Source: Bacillota bacterium
GTDB taxonomy: Bacteria; Bacillota; Clostridia; Lachnospirales; Lachnospiraceae
DNA: 64,000 bases
Direction of reading: 5' to 3'
Assembly (NCBI GenBank): GCA_023441965.1
Contig: JAEZNB010000014.1
Span: forward strand, 8,600 to 72,599
The notes beneath the pieces are model-generated. The model was not told the origin of the DNA and ran no database searches. It was given only the letters and a program-made list of their open reading frames with translations. The translations under genes were made by a program, and so were the position numbers. The first letter of the stretch is position 1. The number at the start of each line of letters is the position of its first letter. This document shows, one piece after another, positions 1 through 8,257 of the stretch.

Positions 1-390
1 GGACTCCATATGGCAGATGGAATGTTAAATCTGATCCCCAATGCTAAGGTAGGACATGTTGGATTATACCGAAACGAGAAGACGCTGGAACCGGTTGAAT
101 ACTTCTGTAAGCTTCCCTCCGATGCGCCTGAGCGTGAAATGTTTGTCGTTGATCCTATGCTGGCAACAGGCGGCTCAGCAGTCGCAGCTATTTCCCTTCT
201 TAAGAAACGGGGAATAACAAAGATTCACTTCTTATGCTTAATCGCTGCTCCGGAAGGTGTCGATAGACTTACGAAGGCACATCCTGATGTTGATATTTAT
301 ATCGGCAATCTTGACGAAAGATTAAATGAAAATGGTTATATTTTACCTGGTTTAGGTGATGCCGGGGACAGAATCTACGGAACAAAGTAA
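1..390 (+). CDS. upp: Uracil phosphoribosyltransferase, C-terminal part (5' end outside window)
   Basis: Salvages uracil with PRPP to make UMP in the cytosol. The window opens inside the gene in frame 1 (Gly-Leu-His-Met...), leaving about 129 codons of a family normally near 209. The PRPP-binding loop is visible as VDPMLATGGSA, and the C-terminal uracil-binding segment as GYILPGLGDAGDRIYGTK, the usual end of Upp. The stop is followed by a bidirectional terminator shared with the convergent galM gene. The start, promoter and any upstream operon partner cannot be seen. Identity is near certain from the C-terminal signature. Confidence 0.97.
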   Translation, partial: GLHMADGMLNLIPNAKVGHVGLYRNEKTLEPVEYFCKLPSDAPEREMFVVDPMLATGGSAVAAISLLKKRGITKIHFLCLIAAPEGVDRLTKAHPDVDIYIGNLDERLNENGYILPGLGDAGDRIYGTK

Positions 391-406
391 GAATTGAAAC
401 CAAACA

Positions 407-460
407 AAAGAAGCCATCAAATTTCCTCATGCTTGCATGGTAAATCTGATGGCTTCTTTT
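407..460. terminator. Bidirectional terminator between upp and galM
   Basis: The arms AAAAGAAGCCATCA and TGATGGCTTCTTTT pair closely around a loop and carry A/T tracts on both sides. It lies between the convergent stops of upp and galM and can serve both. Confidence 0.9.
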
Positions 461-471
461 GTCTCATCTGC

Positions 472-1527
472 TTATCGTGAAAACCTGTATATCGTTACTG
501 AATCGAATTCTTTACCGGCCTTAAGTACGCAGGACGTGAAGGTACTGATATTGCAGGAGTTGGGGTAGTATTGGGTCTCGAAGCAGACACCGGTCCTCCT
601 GGCGTAGGTAGCTCCTTCCTTTCCGTTCTTCACAGGCGTCAGCATATTTGCGGTATATAGCTGCATACCCGGTAAATCTGTGAATACTTCCATTCTTCTG
701 CCGCTCGTCTCTTCATACAGCTCTGCAACCTTCTCTACCTCGGTACCGCTGATATCCAGTATAAAGTTATGGTCATAGCCACCGGCCATCTTGAGAGGTT
801 CATAATCCGCATCGATCTCCTGTCCGATCTTCTTCAGCTTGCGGAAGTCCATCGGAGTCCCTGTTACATCCCAAAGCTCTCCGGTCGGTATTAAGTCCGC
901 GGATGTCGGTGTGAACTGATTCGCTTTGATCCATACCTGATGATCAAGTATGGAGCCTGCGTTGTGTCCTGCCAGGTTAAAATAAGAATGGTTGGTCAGG
1001 TTCACGATGGTATCCTTATCGGAAATTGCGTAATATTCAATCACCAGCTCATTGGCCTCAGTGAGACTATAGGTGACGGTGATGTCCAGATTTCCGGGGA
1101 AGCCTTGCTCCATATGGGGGCTTAATCTGGAGAATTCGATGCTGGCGATATCGTCTTCTTCATAAATTTCGGTATCATACATGAATTTGTTATAGCCGAC
1201 AAAGCCACCATGAAGATTATTCTCTCCGTCATTCTTCTCCAGCTCGTACACCTTATTGTTCAGTTCGAATTTTGCCCCTCCGATCCGATTGGCATGCCGG
1301 CCGATAAAGGAACCGAAGCCAGGTCCATTCTCCTCGTAGCCTGCGATATTATCAAAGCCCAGCGCTATATCGTCGATATTTCCCTTGGAATCCGGAACAT
1401 AGATACTGACAATATTAGCTCCGTAGTCTGTAAAGGTTACCTTCATACCATTACTGTTTGCTATGGTATATAGGGTTGTCTCTTCTCCTTTGCTGGTTTT
1501 ACCAAAAGCTTTCTGTGTTATTTTCAT
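472..1527 (-). CDS. galM: Aldose 1-epimerase (mutarotase)
   Basis: Interconverts alpha and beta anomers of galactose/glucose ahead of the Leloir pathway. About 351 residues, the normal family length. Family signatures are visible: GRHANRI near residue 78, NNLHGG near 105, TNHSYFNLAG near 180 (catalytic His), GGYDHNFIL near 250 and CFETQYYPNS near 320 (catalytic Glu). Two ATGs stand in tandem (1533 and 1527); the inner one is chosen because the GGGAG ribosome site then has about 7 nt spacing. It is a single-gene unit with its own promoter and no gal genes beside it. No signal peptide is seen. Confidence 0.95.
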   Translation of the reverse strand: MKITQKAFGKTSKGEETTLYTIANSNGMKVTFTDYGANIVSIYVPDSKGNIDDIALGFDNIAGYEENGPGFGSFIGRHANRIGGAKFELNNKVYELEKNDGENNLHGGFVGYNKFMYDTEIYEEDDIASIEFSRLSPHMEQGFPGNLDITVTYSLTEANELVIEYYAISDKDTIVNLTNHSYFNLAGHNAGSILDHQVWIKANQFTPTSADLIPTGELWDVTGTPMDFRKLKKIGQEIDADYEPLKMAGGYDHNFILDISGTEVEKVAELYEETSGRRMEVFTDLPGMQLYTANMLTPVKNGKEGATYARRTGVCFETQYYPNSCNISTFTSCVLKAGKEFDSVTIYRFSR

Positions 1528-1581
1528 TTTCATACTCCCTTAACATAATATAAGCGGCATTTTTAGCCTCTCGCCAAACTG

Positions 1582-1610
1582 ATTATAGCACAATGATTCA
1601 AAATAGCCAA
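1582..1610 (-). promoter_or_regulatory. Sigma-A promoter of galM
   Basis: On the minus strand TTGGCT (1610-1605), a 17 bp spacer and TATAAT (1587-1582) lie about 55 nt before the galM start. Confidence 0.75.
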
Positions 1611-1643
1611 TATTTTCTTTTTCGAAATGATTGTCTGAAAGGA

Positions 1644-1672
1644 TTGACACATATCTGCCGGAATGCTATACT
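1644..1672 (+). promoter_or_regulatory. Sigma-A promoter of the B12 riboswitch transcript
   Basis: TTGACA at 1644-1649, a 17 bp spacer and TATACT at 1667-1672, just ahead of the riboswitch aptamer. Confidence 0.85.
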
Positions 1673-1714
1673 GATGTCGTTATATTATCCGGAAAAATAA
1701 CTGCCGGATACATA

Positions 1715-1965
1715 CGTTTTAAGTGGTTGGATATCAGAAGAAGAAAGTCTTCCGGATATCTGACATAATAGGGAAACAGGTGAAAAACCTGTACGGTCTC
1801 GCCGCTGTGAATGGGGAGTCCCTTCCGCAGGAATATTCCTGCCAAACCACTGGATAAGGAAATTGTTACTTAAGCTTAGGTCAGCTGAAGTTGTTTCCAT
1901 CTGGGAAGGTCCGGAAGGTGATGAAGATCCATGAGTCAGAATACCTGCTTAAAACCGGTACCATA
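1715..1965 (+). ncRNA. Cobalamin riboswitch aptamer
   Basis: The leader carries the conserved cobalamin-aptamer blocks in order: AATAGGGAA near 1767, a GGTG...CCTGTACGGTCTCGCC segment with CGCTGTGAA near 1800-1810, CCACTGG near 1850, GGGAAGG near 1901 and the B12 box AGTCAGAATACCTGC at 1934-1948. It sits between a strong promoter and a terminator hairpin, so adenosyl- or methylcobalamin binding should switch off the two downstream genes. Boundaries are approximate. A minus-strand open frame across it is a shadow. Confidence 0.93.
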
Positions 1966-2018
1966 AGCTCCACGAGGATTGGACATGGGTACAATAGAGA
2001 GGTTGTATTCTTTATTGT

Positions 2019-2048
2019 CCTTTTTCCTATGTGGAAAAAGGCTTTTTT
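2019..2048 (+). terminator. Riboswitch expression-platform terminator
   Basis: Perfect hairpin CCTTTTTCC-TATGT-GGAAAAAGG followed by C and six T, 43 nt before the DUF4430 start codon. A second weaker stem (ACAATAGAG/CTTTATTGT, 1990-2018) lies just upstream and could be the competing antiterminator part. Confidence 0.85.
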
Positions 2049-2090
2049 ATTTGGCGAGCCCTAGGGTTCGGCTACAGAAAGGAGTTTCAT

Positions 2091-2501
2091 ATGAAAGCAA
2101 ATAACCTGAAGAGATTTATCCTTCCCACTCTTATTTTCCTGGCAGTGATCGCAGCGCTGGTGATCGTATATATTACTGCCAGACCCAAACCGTCAGAGGA
2201 AACAGCCGGCAACAAGCAAATAACTGTGCTGGTCGAAATACCGGATCAGGATACAAAGGAATATACCATTAAGACAGATGCTGATTATCTTCGGCAGGCA
2301 CTGGATCAGGAGAAGCTGATTGGTGGTAAGGAAAGTGAGTACGGCTTCTATATCACCGAAGTGGCTCAGACTACGGCAGATGAGAGTAAGCAGGAATGGT
2401 GGTGCATCACGAAAAAGGGAGAAGAAGTCTTCTATGGAGTAAATGAGATCCTGATTCAGGATGGAGAACAGTACGAGCTTATCTTAAAAGTTGGTTATTA
2501 G
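2091..2501 (+). CDS. DUF4430 (transcobalamin-like) membrane-anchored protein
   Basis: Protein of 136 residues: one N-terminal membrane segment (about residues 8-29) followed by an extracytoplasmic domain with the DUF4430 look (ITVLVEIPD..., GFYITEV, WWCITKKGEEVFYGVNEILIQDGEQYELIL). DUF4430 resembles the C-terminal domain of transcobalamin/intrinsic factor and is often found beside B12 transporters, so a surface B12-capture role is inferred. The start at 2091 has an AAAGGAG site 6-7 nt upstream; a longer frame from 2031 would run through the terminator hairpin and is rejected. It is followed closely by the ECF S-component gene under the same riboswitch. Confidence 0.85.
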   Translation: MKANNLKRFILPTLIFLAVIAALVIVYITARPKPSEETAGNKQITVLVEIPDQDTKEYTIKTDADYLRQALDQEKLIGGKESEYGFYITEVAQTTADESKQEWWCITKKGEEVFYGVNEILIQDGEQYELILKVGY

Positions 2502-2512
2502 AGATAGTGGTG

Positions 2513-3016
2513 ATGCCGATGAGAATTAAGGATATTGTTATCATTGGTATGCTCAGTGCCTTATTCCTGACAATGCAGGTCGGACTGTCCTTTCTTCCGA
2601 ACATTGAGCTGATCTCGCTCTTTATCATTCTATGCACCTTGATCTTAGGTTATAAGACACTGTTCATCATTTATATTTTTGTGGTGGTAGAACTGTTCAT
2701 CTACGGCTATTCCACCTGGTGGCTGAACTATCTGTATATATGGACCATCCTCTTTCTGGTGGCCTACTGCTTCCGAAGGGAACGCTCCCCTTACTTTTGG
2801 GCTCTTGTGTCAGGGGCATACGGATTATGCTTTGGTGCTCTCTGCTCCCTGCCATACTTTTTTATGGGCGGTTTTCCCTCCATGCTTGCCTATTGGGTGA
2901 GTGGGATTGTCTTTGATCTGGTACATGGAGCCGCTAATTTTATTCTGGCTCTGGTACTCTTCCGCCCTCTGTATAACTATTTGGATAAAATATACCAAAA
3001 GTGGGAAATTGCTTAA
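2513..3016 (+). CDS. ECF transporter S component, probably for cobalamin or a precursor
   Basis: Hydrophobic protein of about 167 residues with five to six membrane segments, typical of an ECF substrate-capture subunit. The N-terminus has the common MRIKDIVIIGMLSAL pattern of CbrT-like S components. It is 11 nt behind the DUF4430 gene and under the cobalamin riboswitch, which points to cobalamin as substrate (inference). No EcfA/EcfT genes are near, so it would use a shared energizing module elsewhere. Start is uncertain: GTG at 2507/2510 or ATG at 2513/2519 are all in frame with weak ribosome sites. Confidence 0.82.
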   Translation: MPMRIKDIVIIGMLSALFLTMQVGLSFLPNIELISLFIILCTLILGYKTLFIIYIFVVVELFIYGYSTWWLNYLYIWTILFLVAYCFRRERSPYFWALVSGAYGLCFGALCSLPYFFMGGFPSMLAYWVSGIVFDLVHGAANFILALVLFRPLYNYLDKIYQKWEIA

Positions 3017-3021
3017 TGGCC

Positions 3022-3064
3022 AAAAAAAGGTTATCCTTAAGGCGTTGCCTTAAGGATAACCTTT
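3022..3064. terminator. Bidirectional terminator, ECF S component / cold-shock gene
   Basis: Perfect stem GGTTATCCTTAAGGC / GCCTTAAGGATAACC with a 3 nt loop. The minus-strand side ends in seven T, the plus side in a short T run. It separates two convergent genes. Confidence 0.9.
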
Positions 3065-3150
3065 AATCAAATTCGTTTAAAACAATATAGCCAATTCTTT
3101 ATAAACCTTATATATAGTTTAGAAAAAGGTACACTGTTAACCAATCTTGA

Positions 3151-3351
3151 TTATAATTTTGTTACGTTAGTAGCCTGAGGACCCTTAGCTCCCTGAACAA
3201 CCTCGAACTGAACTTCCTGGCCCTCTTCAAGAGACTTGAAGCCTTCCATGTTAAGGCCTGAATAGTGAACGAATACATCGTTACCCTGCTCGTCAGAGAT
3301 AAATCCAAAGCCCTTCTGATTGTTAAACCACTTTACTGTACCTTTGTTCAT
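3151..3351 (-). CDS. Cold-shock domain protein, CspA family
   Basis: Single OB-fold RNA chaperone of 66 residues. RNP1 (KGFGFI) and RNP2 (VFVHY) are intact after the standard MNKGTVKWFN start. Start is fixed by AGGAGGAATCATC immediately upstream; the longer in-frame extension back to 3408 lacks a ribosome site. The downstream terminator lies about 90 nt past the stop. It likely binds single-stranded RNA in cold or growth transitions. Confidence 0.95.
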   Translation of the reverse strand: MNKGTVKWFNNQKGFGFISDEQGNDVFVHYSGLNMEGFKSLEEGQEVQFEVVQGAKGPQATNVTKL

Positions 3352-3438
3352 GATGATTCCTCCAAAAAAATAATAATATGTCACTAATTCTATTAGCAAC
3401 AAATTCATGATAACATTCTTTCAGAATCATGTCAAATG

Positions 3439-3885
3439 TTATTTATCGACATGATTGTTTATTTCGTACGCTTCCTGGTCTGTACATACTTCATAGCCAT
3501 TGGCAAGCAGAACTTCCAAAGCTTGGGTAAGATTTGAAAGCTTCATGATAATGGAGGTATCCTTACCGGCAGTTGCGAGAGTATACATATATTCCACGGA
3601 AAGACTGGCTTCAAAGAGAATCTTTAATACTTCATGAAGTGTTCCGGGCTTCTGAGCTATCTTAACGGCAATTACTTCAGTCAGCTTCGCGGAGAAACCT
3701 TCTTCTTTGAGAATCCTTCTTCCTTCCTCCGGATCGGACACAATCATTCTCAGCATGCCATATTCGGAAGTATCCGCAAGACTGAAGGAAGCGATATTAA
3801 TATTATGCGCCGATAAGATTTCTGTTACACTTTCCAATCGCCCAACTTTATTCTCAATAAATACAGCTAATTGCTTAATTACCAT
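3439..3885 (-). CDS. Tandem ACT-domain protein (aromatic 2-oxoacid cluster, copy 2)
   Basis: 148 residues made of two ACT folds: about 1-68 (MVIKQLAVFIENKVGRLESVT) and 69-140 (IAVKIAQKPGTLHEVLKIL). ACT domains bind amino acids. The start at 3885 has AAAGGAGGG 6-7 nt upstream; the longer reading to 3954 has no support. It is the last gene of the paaK-iorAB cluster, about 90 nt after paaK and before the unrelated cold-shock gene. It is a paralogue of the ACT protein at 5277-5696. It probably senses aromatic amino acids or arylacetates and modulates the ligase or reductase; its target is not visible. Confidence 0.88.
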   Translation of the reverse strand: MVIKQLAVFIENKVGRLESVTEILSAHNINIASFSLADTSEYGMLRMIVSDPEEGRRILKEEGFSAKLTEVIAVKIAQKPGTLHEVLKILFEASLSVEYMYTLATAGKDTSIIMKLSNLTQALEVLLANGYEVCTDQEAYEINNHVDK

Positions 3886-3975
3886 AATTTCCCTCCTTTT
3901 ATTGTGGGATTCACGTTTCTGAACCAAACGCTCTTCACTTAACATAGTCTCCATTCGATAACCAAGCGGCTCCTG

Positions 3976-5274
3976 TTAAATCAGCTTACGATTATCGATC
4001 ACTCTTTTCGCCTTTCCTTCTGAACGGGCAATTGTCTTAGGCTCTACAAGCTTTACCTTTACAGACAGACCCAAGGCTGACTGCAGTACATGGGAAATCT
4101 TCTTGGTCAGGTTCTCCAGCTCCCTGATCTCATCGGAGAAGAAACGCTCCTCAACCTCTACCTGAACCTCAAGTACATCCAGGTTATTGATACGGTCAAC
4201 GATCAGTAAATAGTGAGGACTGGTCTCACCGATCTCAAGTAAAGCAGCTTCCACCTGGGAGGGGAATACATTCACTCCGCGGATGATCAGCATATCATCA
4301 GAACGTCCCTTGAATCTGGAGATTCTGGCGAGGGTTCTTCCGCATTCACACTTCTCATAGCTGATACTGGTAAGATCCTTGGTGCGGTAACGGAACAGCG
4401 GCAGTGCTTCCTTGGTAATCGTAGTAAATACCAGCTCACCTGTCTCTCCCTCCTTACAAGGCTCCAGGGTATCCGGATTGATGACCTCCGGAACGAAGTG
4501 GTCCTCATATACATGGAGGCCATTGTGATACTCACAGTCAGCAGCCACACCGGGCCCAAGGATTTCACTTAAGCCATAGATATCATAGGCCTTCAGATGC
4601 AGCTTCTCCTCGATTTCCTTTCTCATATTCTCAGTCCAGGGCTCTGCTCCACAGATCGCTGCCTTCAGCTGAATACTGGGTATCTTGCCCGATTCCTCCA
4701 GGGTCTCTGCAATATGTAAGAGGTAGGAGGGTGTACATGCGATGGCTGTCGCACCGAAGTCCTCCATCATGGTAATCAGCCTCTGGGTATTCCCTGTTGA
4801 CATGGGAATAACGGTGGCACCGATTCTCTCGGCTCCGTAATGAAGTCCCAAGCCTCCGGTAAAAAGACCATAACCGTAAGCGACCTGAATCCGATCATGA
4901 GGTCCTACTCCATCCATCGCCAGGACTCTGGCCACACATTCCTGCCAGATTTCAATGTCCTTTCTGGTGTAGCCAACCACCGTAGCCTTTCCTGTCGTAC
5001 CTGAGGAAGCGTGTATTCTGACGATTTCTGATTGAGGTACTGCAAATAATCCGAAGGGGTAATTGTCCCTCAGATCATTCTTCGTTGTGAAGGGAAGCAG
5101 CTTCAGGTCATCGATGGAGTTGATATCTCCCGGTTCCAGACCCAACTGCTGCATCTTCTTACGATAAAACTCCACGCTGTGATAAACTCTGTCTACCATT
5201 TTCTTCAGCCTGACGCTTTGCAGATGATGAAGCTCATCCCGGCTCATACATTCCTTCGTTTCATTCCAAATCAT
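3976..5274 (-). CDS. paaK: Phenylacetate-CoA ligase family protein (copy 1)
   Basis: Adenylate-forming enzyme of 432 residues that links arylacetates to CoA. The AMP-binding P-loop reads HASSGTTGKATVVGYTRKD near residue 90, the A5-type YGLSEILGPG near 235, RYRTKDLT near 300 and the C-terminal GRSDDMLIIRGVNVFPSQ near 330. The stop is followed by the ACT gene at 3885, and its start overlaps the end of the preceding ACT gene (2 nt gap), so translation is probably coupled. With IorAB it would convert arylacetyl-CoA to arylacetate (gaining ATP) or run in reverse for amino acid synthesis. It is clearly paralogous to 8258-9562. Confidence 0.92.
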   Translation of the reverse strand: MIWNETKECMSRDELHHLQSVRLKKMVDRVYHSVEFYRKKMQQLGLEPGDINSIDDLKLLPFTTKNDLRDNYPFGLFAVPQSEIVRIHASSGTTGKATVVGYTRKDIEIWQECVARVLAMDGVGPHDRIQVAYGYGLFTGGLGLHYGAERIGATVIPMSTGNTQRLITMMEDFGATAIACTPSYLLHIAETLEESGKIPSIQLKAAICGAEPWTENMRKEIEEKLHLKAYDIYGLSEILGPGVAADCEYHNGLHVYEDHFVPEVINPDTLEPCKEGETGELVFTTITKEALPLFRYRTKDLTSISYEKCECGRTLARISRFKGRSDDMLIIRGVNVFPSQVEAALLEIGETSPHYLLIVDRINNLDVLEVQVEVEERFFSDEIRELENLTKKISHVLQSALGLSVKVKLVEPKTIARSEGKAKRVIDNRKLI

Positions 5275-5276
5275 AC

Positions 5277-5696
5277 TTAAATATCCCCCTGTTCTGCCAC
5301 AATATAACCCTTCTCTTTCAGGACTGCGGCTGTTTTCTCCAGATTATCCGTATTTACTATCATCAGAGGAATCCTTCCGCTCCGTACCACAATGGAATAG
5401 ATATAATTCACTCCGAGACCTGCGTTTGCGATAACATGTAGCATTCCATCCAGTTCCCCCGGCTGATCCTTAAGCTCTACGGCCACCGCTTCCGTCATCT
5501 TCACCGCAAAGCCGTGCTCTGATAGCAGAGCCTTCGCCCTTTCAGGCTGATCCACTACCATTCTTAAGATGGCGAACTCCGGTGTATCAAAGGAAGCGAT
5601 TGCTCTTAGATTGATATTGTTCTCCTTCAGTACTGACGTTACACCCGCCAGGCTTCCGATCTCGTTTTGTACGAATACGGACAGCTGTCTGATCAT
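5277..5696 (-). CDS. Tandem ACT-domain protein (aromatic 2-oxoacid cluster, copy 1)
   Basis: 139 residues, two ACT folds (MIRQLSVFVQNEIGSLAGVT at the N-terminus, AVAVELKDQPGELDGMLHVI for the second). The inner ATG at 5696 is preferred because AGAGGGGG then sits about 7 nt upstream; the ATG at 5702 would be too close. It lies between iorB and paaK copy 1 with 2 nt to the ligase start. Like its paralogue at 3439 it lacks any catalytic domain, so it is best seen as a stand-alone allosteric sensor subunit for the cluster (inference). Confidence 0.88.
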   Translation of the reverse strand: MIRQLSVFVQNEIGSLAGVTSVLKENNINLRAIASFDTPEFAILRMVVDQPERAKALLSEHGFAVKMTEAVAVELKDQPGELDGMLHVIANAGLGVNYIYSIVVRSGRIPLMIVNTDNLEKTAAVLKEKGYIVAEQGDI

Positions 5697-5801
5697 AGTC
5701 ATACCCCCTCTTATCTTATATGATATCCTTACCTTCCAGATTCCAAATTCACACTACGTCTCATATCGCATGGCTCAACCATACTCTGCCGATTCCGTTC
5801 T

Positions 5802-6374
5802 TTAATGCAGCTGGTAGCCTGTCTCAAAGGCCTTGAGATTGATCTCGACCGTCTTTGCCGGTACGGTCTTTTCGATCACAGCCATCCAGTCCTCCTTGCT
5901 GAAGTCCATATGCTGGGCTGCGATGCCGAGAACGATGACATTGAATACTCTGCTGTTACCGAGCTTCTTTGCCTCTTCAATGGCCTTCACCTTATATATT
6001 CTGTGGGTCTTCTCCAGATCCTCCAATATATTTTCCGGGTACTTCGTTGCTCCGATCACGACCGGCATGGGATCGATTCTCTGGTCGTTCACTACGATTA
6101 CCCCATCCTTCTTCAGGTAATGGGCATAGCGTAGGGCCTCAAGCCGCTCAAAGGCAATCAGTACATCTGCCTGTCCCTCTTCAACGATCGGCTCATTCAC
6201 CTTCTTGCCGTATCTTACATAGGTCACCACGCTGCCGCCTCGCTGCGCCATACCATGGACCTCGGACAGCTTAACATCATAGCCTGCATGTATCGCCAGT
6301 CCTCCAAGTATTCTGCTGGTCAGCAGTGTACCCTGTCCCCCGACCCCTACGATCATTATATTCTTTGTCTCCAT
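5802..6374 (-). CDS. iorB: Indolepyruvate:ferredoxin oxidoreductase, beta (gamma-type) subunit
   Basis: 190 residues with the N-terminal IMIVGVGGQGTLLTSRIL nucleotide/CoA-binding signature of the 2-oxoacid:ferredoxin oxidoreductase gamma family and GMAQRGGSVVTYVRYG near residue 42. It pairs with IorA to decarboxylate indole-, phenyl- or hydroxyphenylpyruvate to arylacetyl-CoA with reduction of ferredoxin. The gene follows iorA by 61 nt on the same strand. Length is standard. Confidence 0.95.
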   Translation of the reverse strand: METKNIMIVGVGGQGTLLTSRILGGLAIHAGYDVKLSEVHGMAQRGGSVVTYVRYGKKVNEPIVEEGQADVLIAFERLEALRYAHYLKKDGVIVVNDQRIDPMPVVIGATKYPENILEDLEKTHRIYKVKAIEEAKKLGNSRVFNVIVLGIAAQHMDFSKEDWMAVIEKTVPAKTVEINLKAFETGYQLH

Positions 6375-6435
6375 AGATTAATCCTTCCTTCTTTACGTAC
6401 CGGGCACTATACCTGTACTGAATTCGTTTGTGTTA

Positions 6436-8175
6436 TCAGACCTCAACCAGCTTGATGGACTTGAATTTGCACAGTCCAGCACATAAACCACAGCCATTGC
6501 ACATCGTATCATTGATCACGATATCCCCGTTCTCCTTCTTGGTAATGGCAGGACAGCCGGGCTTCATACACATTCCGCACTTCATGCAGACCTCAGGATC
6601 GATACGGTATTGCTTTTTCACCGGGGTTTTATCCATTAATACACAGGGTGACTGAGCTATGATGACAGCAGCCTCATCCATGGCTGTGGCTTCCTTTACC
6701 GCCTTCTCAAGACCTGCCGTATCAAAGGCATTGATCACATAGACATGGCTCACGCCGACAGCCTTACAGAGGGCAGCCAAATCAACGGAGTAGGTTGTCT
6801 CTCCCTGCAGGGTCTTACCGGTGGCGGCGTGGTCCTGATGACCGGTCATTCCAGTCGTGGAATTGTCGAGAATCAGGACTGTTCCGGTTCCCTTATTATA
6901 GATCATGTTGATCAGGGAGTTGATACCGGTATGCATAAAGGTAGAGTCACCGATGACAGCTACCCAATTTTTGATATAGTCCTTGCCCTTTGCCTTCTCC
7001 ATTCCGTGCAGGGAAGAGATACTGGCTCCCATACAGATGGTCGTATCCACAACACTTAAGGGGGCCACTGCTCCCAGGGTATAGCAGCCGATATCACCGG
7101 CAGCATGTATCTTTAATTTATTCAATACGGAATATACGCTTCTGTGCGGGCAGCCGGGACATAGAATCGGCGGGCGGTTCGGTACTGCTGCTCCTTGGAT
7201 TACGGTCAGCTGCTCTCCCTTAATGGCTCTTCTTAAGAGATTGGCGGAATACTCACCCTGTACGGTCAGAATATCCTTGCCAATAGCGGGAATGCCCCAA
7301 GCCTTCACCTGCTCCTCAATGATCGGATCCAGCTCTTCCACAATATATAAGGTCTCTACCTTAGAGGCAAAGTCCATAATCAAATCCTTGGGTAAGGGAT
7401 TTACGATGCCCAGCTTCAGTACGGATGCTTCCGGCAGTGCTTCCTTCACATACTGATAGGGAATTCCCGAGGTAATGATACCGATCTTACGATCCTTATA
7501 CTCCACCTGATTGACCGGAAAGCTGCTGCCATCCTTAGCTAACGCGATTTCTCTGCTCTCCACCACCAGATGGCGTCCTTTGGCATTCCCCGGCATCATG
7601 ACATTCTTTGCAATGTCCCTGACATAGGGCTTATCCTCTTTCTCTATTCTTTGCTGCAGGTCCACCAGTCCTTGAGAATGGGATAGTCTCGTCGTACTTC
7701 TGACGATGACCGGTGTATCATATTTCTCACTCAGGTCGAAGGCAAACTTAACAAATTCCTTGGCCTCCTGGCTATCCGCAGGCTCGAGCACCGGCACCTT
7801 AGCCGCTCTGGCTACTGCTCTGGTATCCTGCTCGTTCTGGGAGCTATAAAGACCGGGGTCATCCGCTACGATGATGACCAGACCCCCGCTTACACCGGAA
7901 TAGGCTACGGTAAATAAAGGATCCGAAGCCACATTCAGTCCGACATGCTTCATGGAGGCAAGTGCTCTGACACCGCTGATGGAGGCACCGATGGCTACCT
8001 CCAAAGCCACCTTCTCATTTGGAGACCATTCCGAATAGATCTCCTTATATTTTACGATATTTTCACTGATTTCTGTGCTTGGTGTACCCGGATAGGCAGC
8101 CGAAACCTTGCAGCCTGCCTCATAGGCTCCGCGGGCAAAGGCCTCGTTTCCAAGCATAATGATTCTGTCTGTCAC
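6436..8175 (-). CDS. iorA: Indolepyruvate:ferredoxin oxidoreductase, alpha subunit
   Basis: 579 residues, the usual fused alpha architecture. The N-terminal pyrimidine-binding half contains AAYPGTPSTEI near residue 27. The C-terminal TPP domain has CPGCPHRSVYSVL near 340, GDIGCYTLG and the GDSTFMHTGINSL Mg/TPP motif near 410. At the end are two [4Fe-4S] motifs, CMKCGMCMKPGCP and CNGCGLCAGLC. It is oxygen-sensitive in known members, fitting an anaerobe. It lies between paaK copy 2 (upstream) and iorB (downstream), forming the catalytic centre of the cluster. Confidence 0.97.
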   Translation of the reverse strand: MTDRIIMLGNEAFARGAYEAGCKVSAAYPGTPSTEISENIVKYKEIYSEWSPNEKVALEVAIGASISGVRALASMKHVGLNVASDPLFTVAYSGVSGGLVIIVADDPGLYSSQNEQDTRAVARAAKVPVLEPADSQEAKEFVKFAFDLSEKYDTPVIVRSTTRLSHSQGLVDLQQRIEKEDKPYVRDIAKNVMMPGNAKGRHLVVESREIALAKDGSSFPVNQVEYKDRKIGIITSGIPYQYVKEALPEASVLKLGIVNPLPKDLIMDFASKVETLYIVEELDPIIEEQVKAWGIPAIGKDILTVQGEYSANLLRRAIKGEQLTVIQGAAVPNRPPILCPGCPHRSVYSVLNKLKIHAAGDIGCYTLGAVAPLSVVDTTICMGASISSLHGMEKAKGKDYIKNWVAVIGDSTFMHTGINSLINMIYNKGTGTVLILDNSTTGMTGHQDHAATGKTLQGETTYSVDLAALCKAVGVSHVYVINAFDTAGLEKAVKEATAMDEAAVIIAQSPCVLMDKTPVKKQYRIDPEVCMKCGMCMKPGCPAITKKENGDIVINDTMCNGCGLCAGLCKFKSIKLVEV

Positions 8176-8257
8176 TATGTATGCTCCTTTCTTATATCAA
8201 GCATCCGGCGGTTTATATATACCTGCCGATGATTGGCTTACCTTCTCTTATGTCCCG

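Noticed and set aside
1685..1900. Minus-strand open frame of 71 codons
   Set aside because: It lies antisense to the cobalamin riboswitch, has no ribosome site, and its composition follows the RNA structure.
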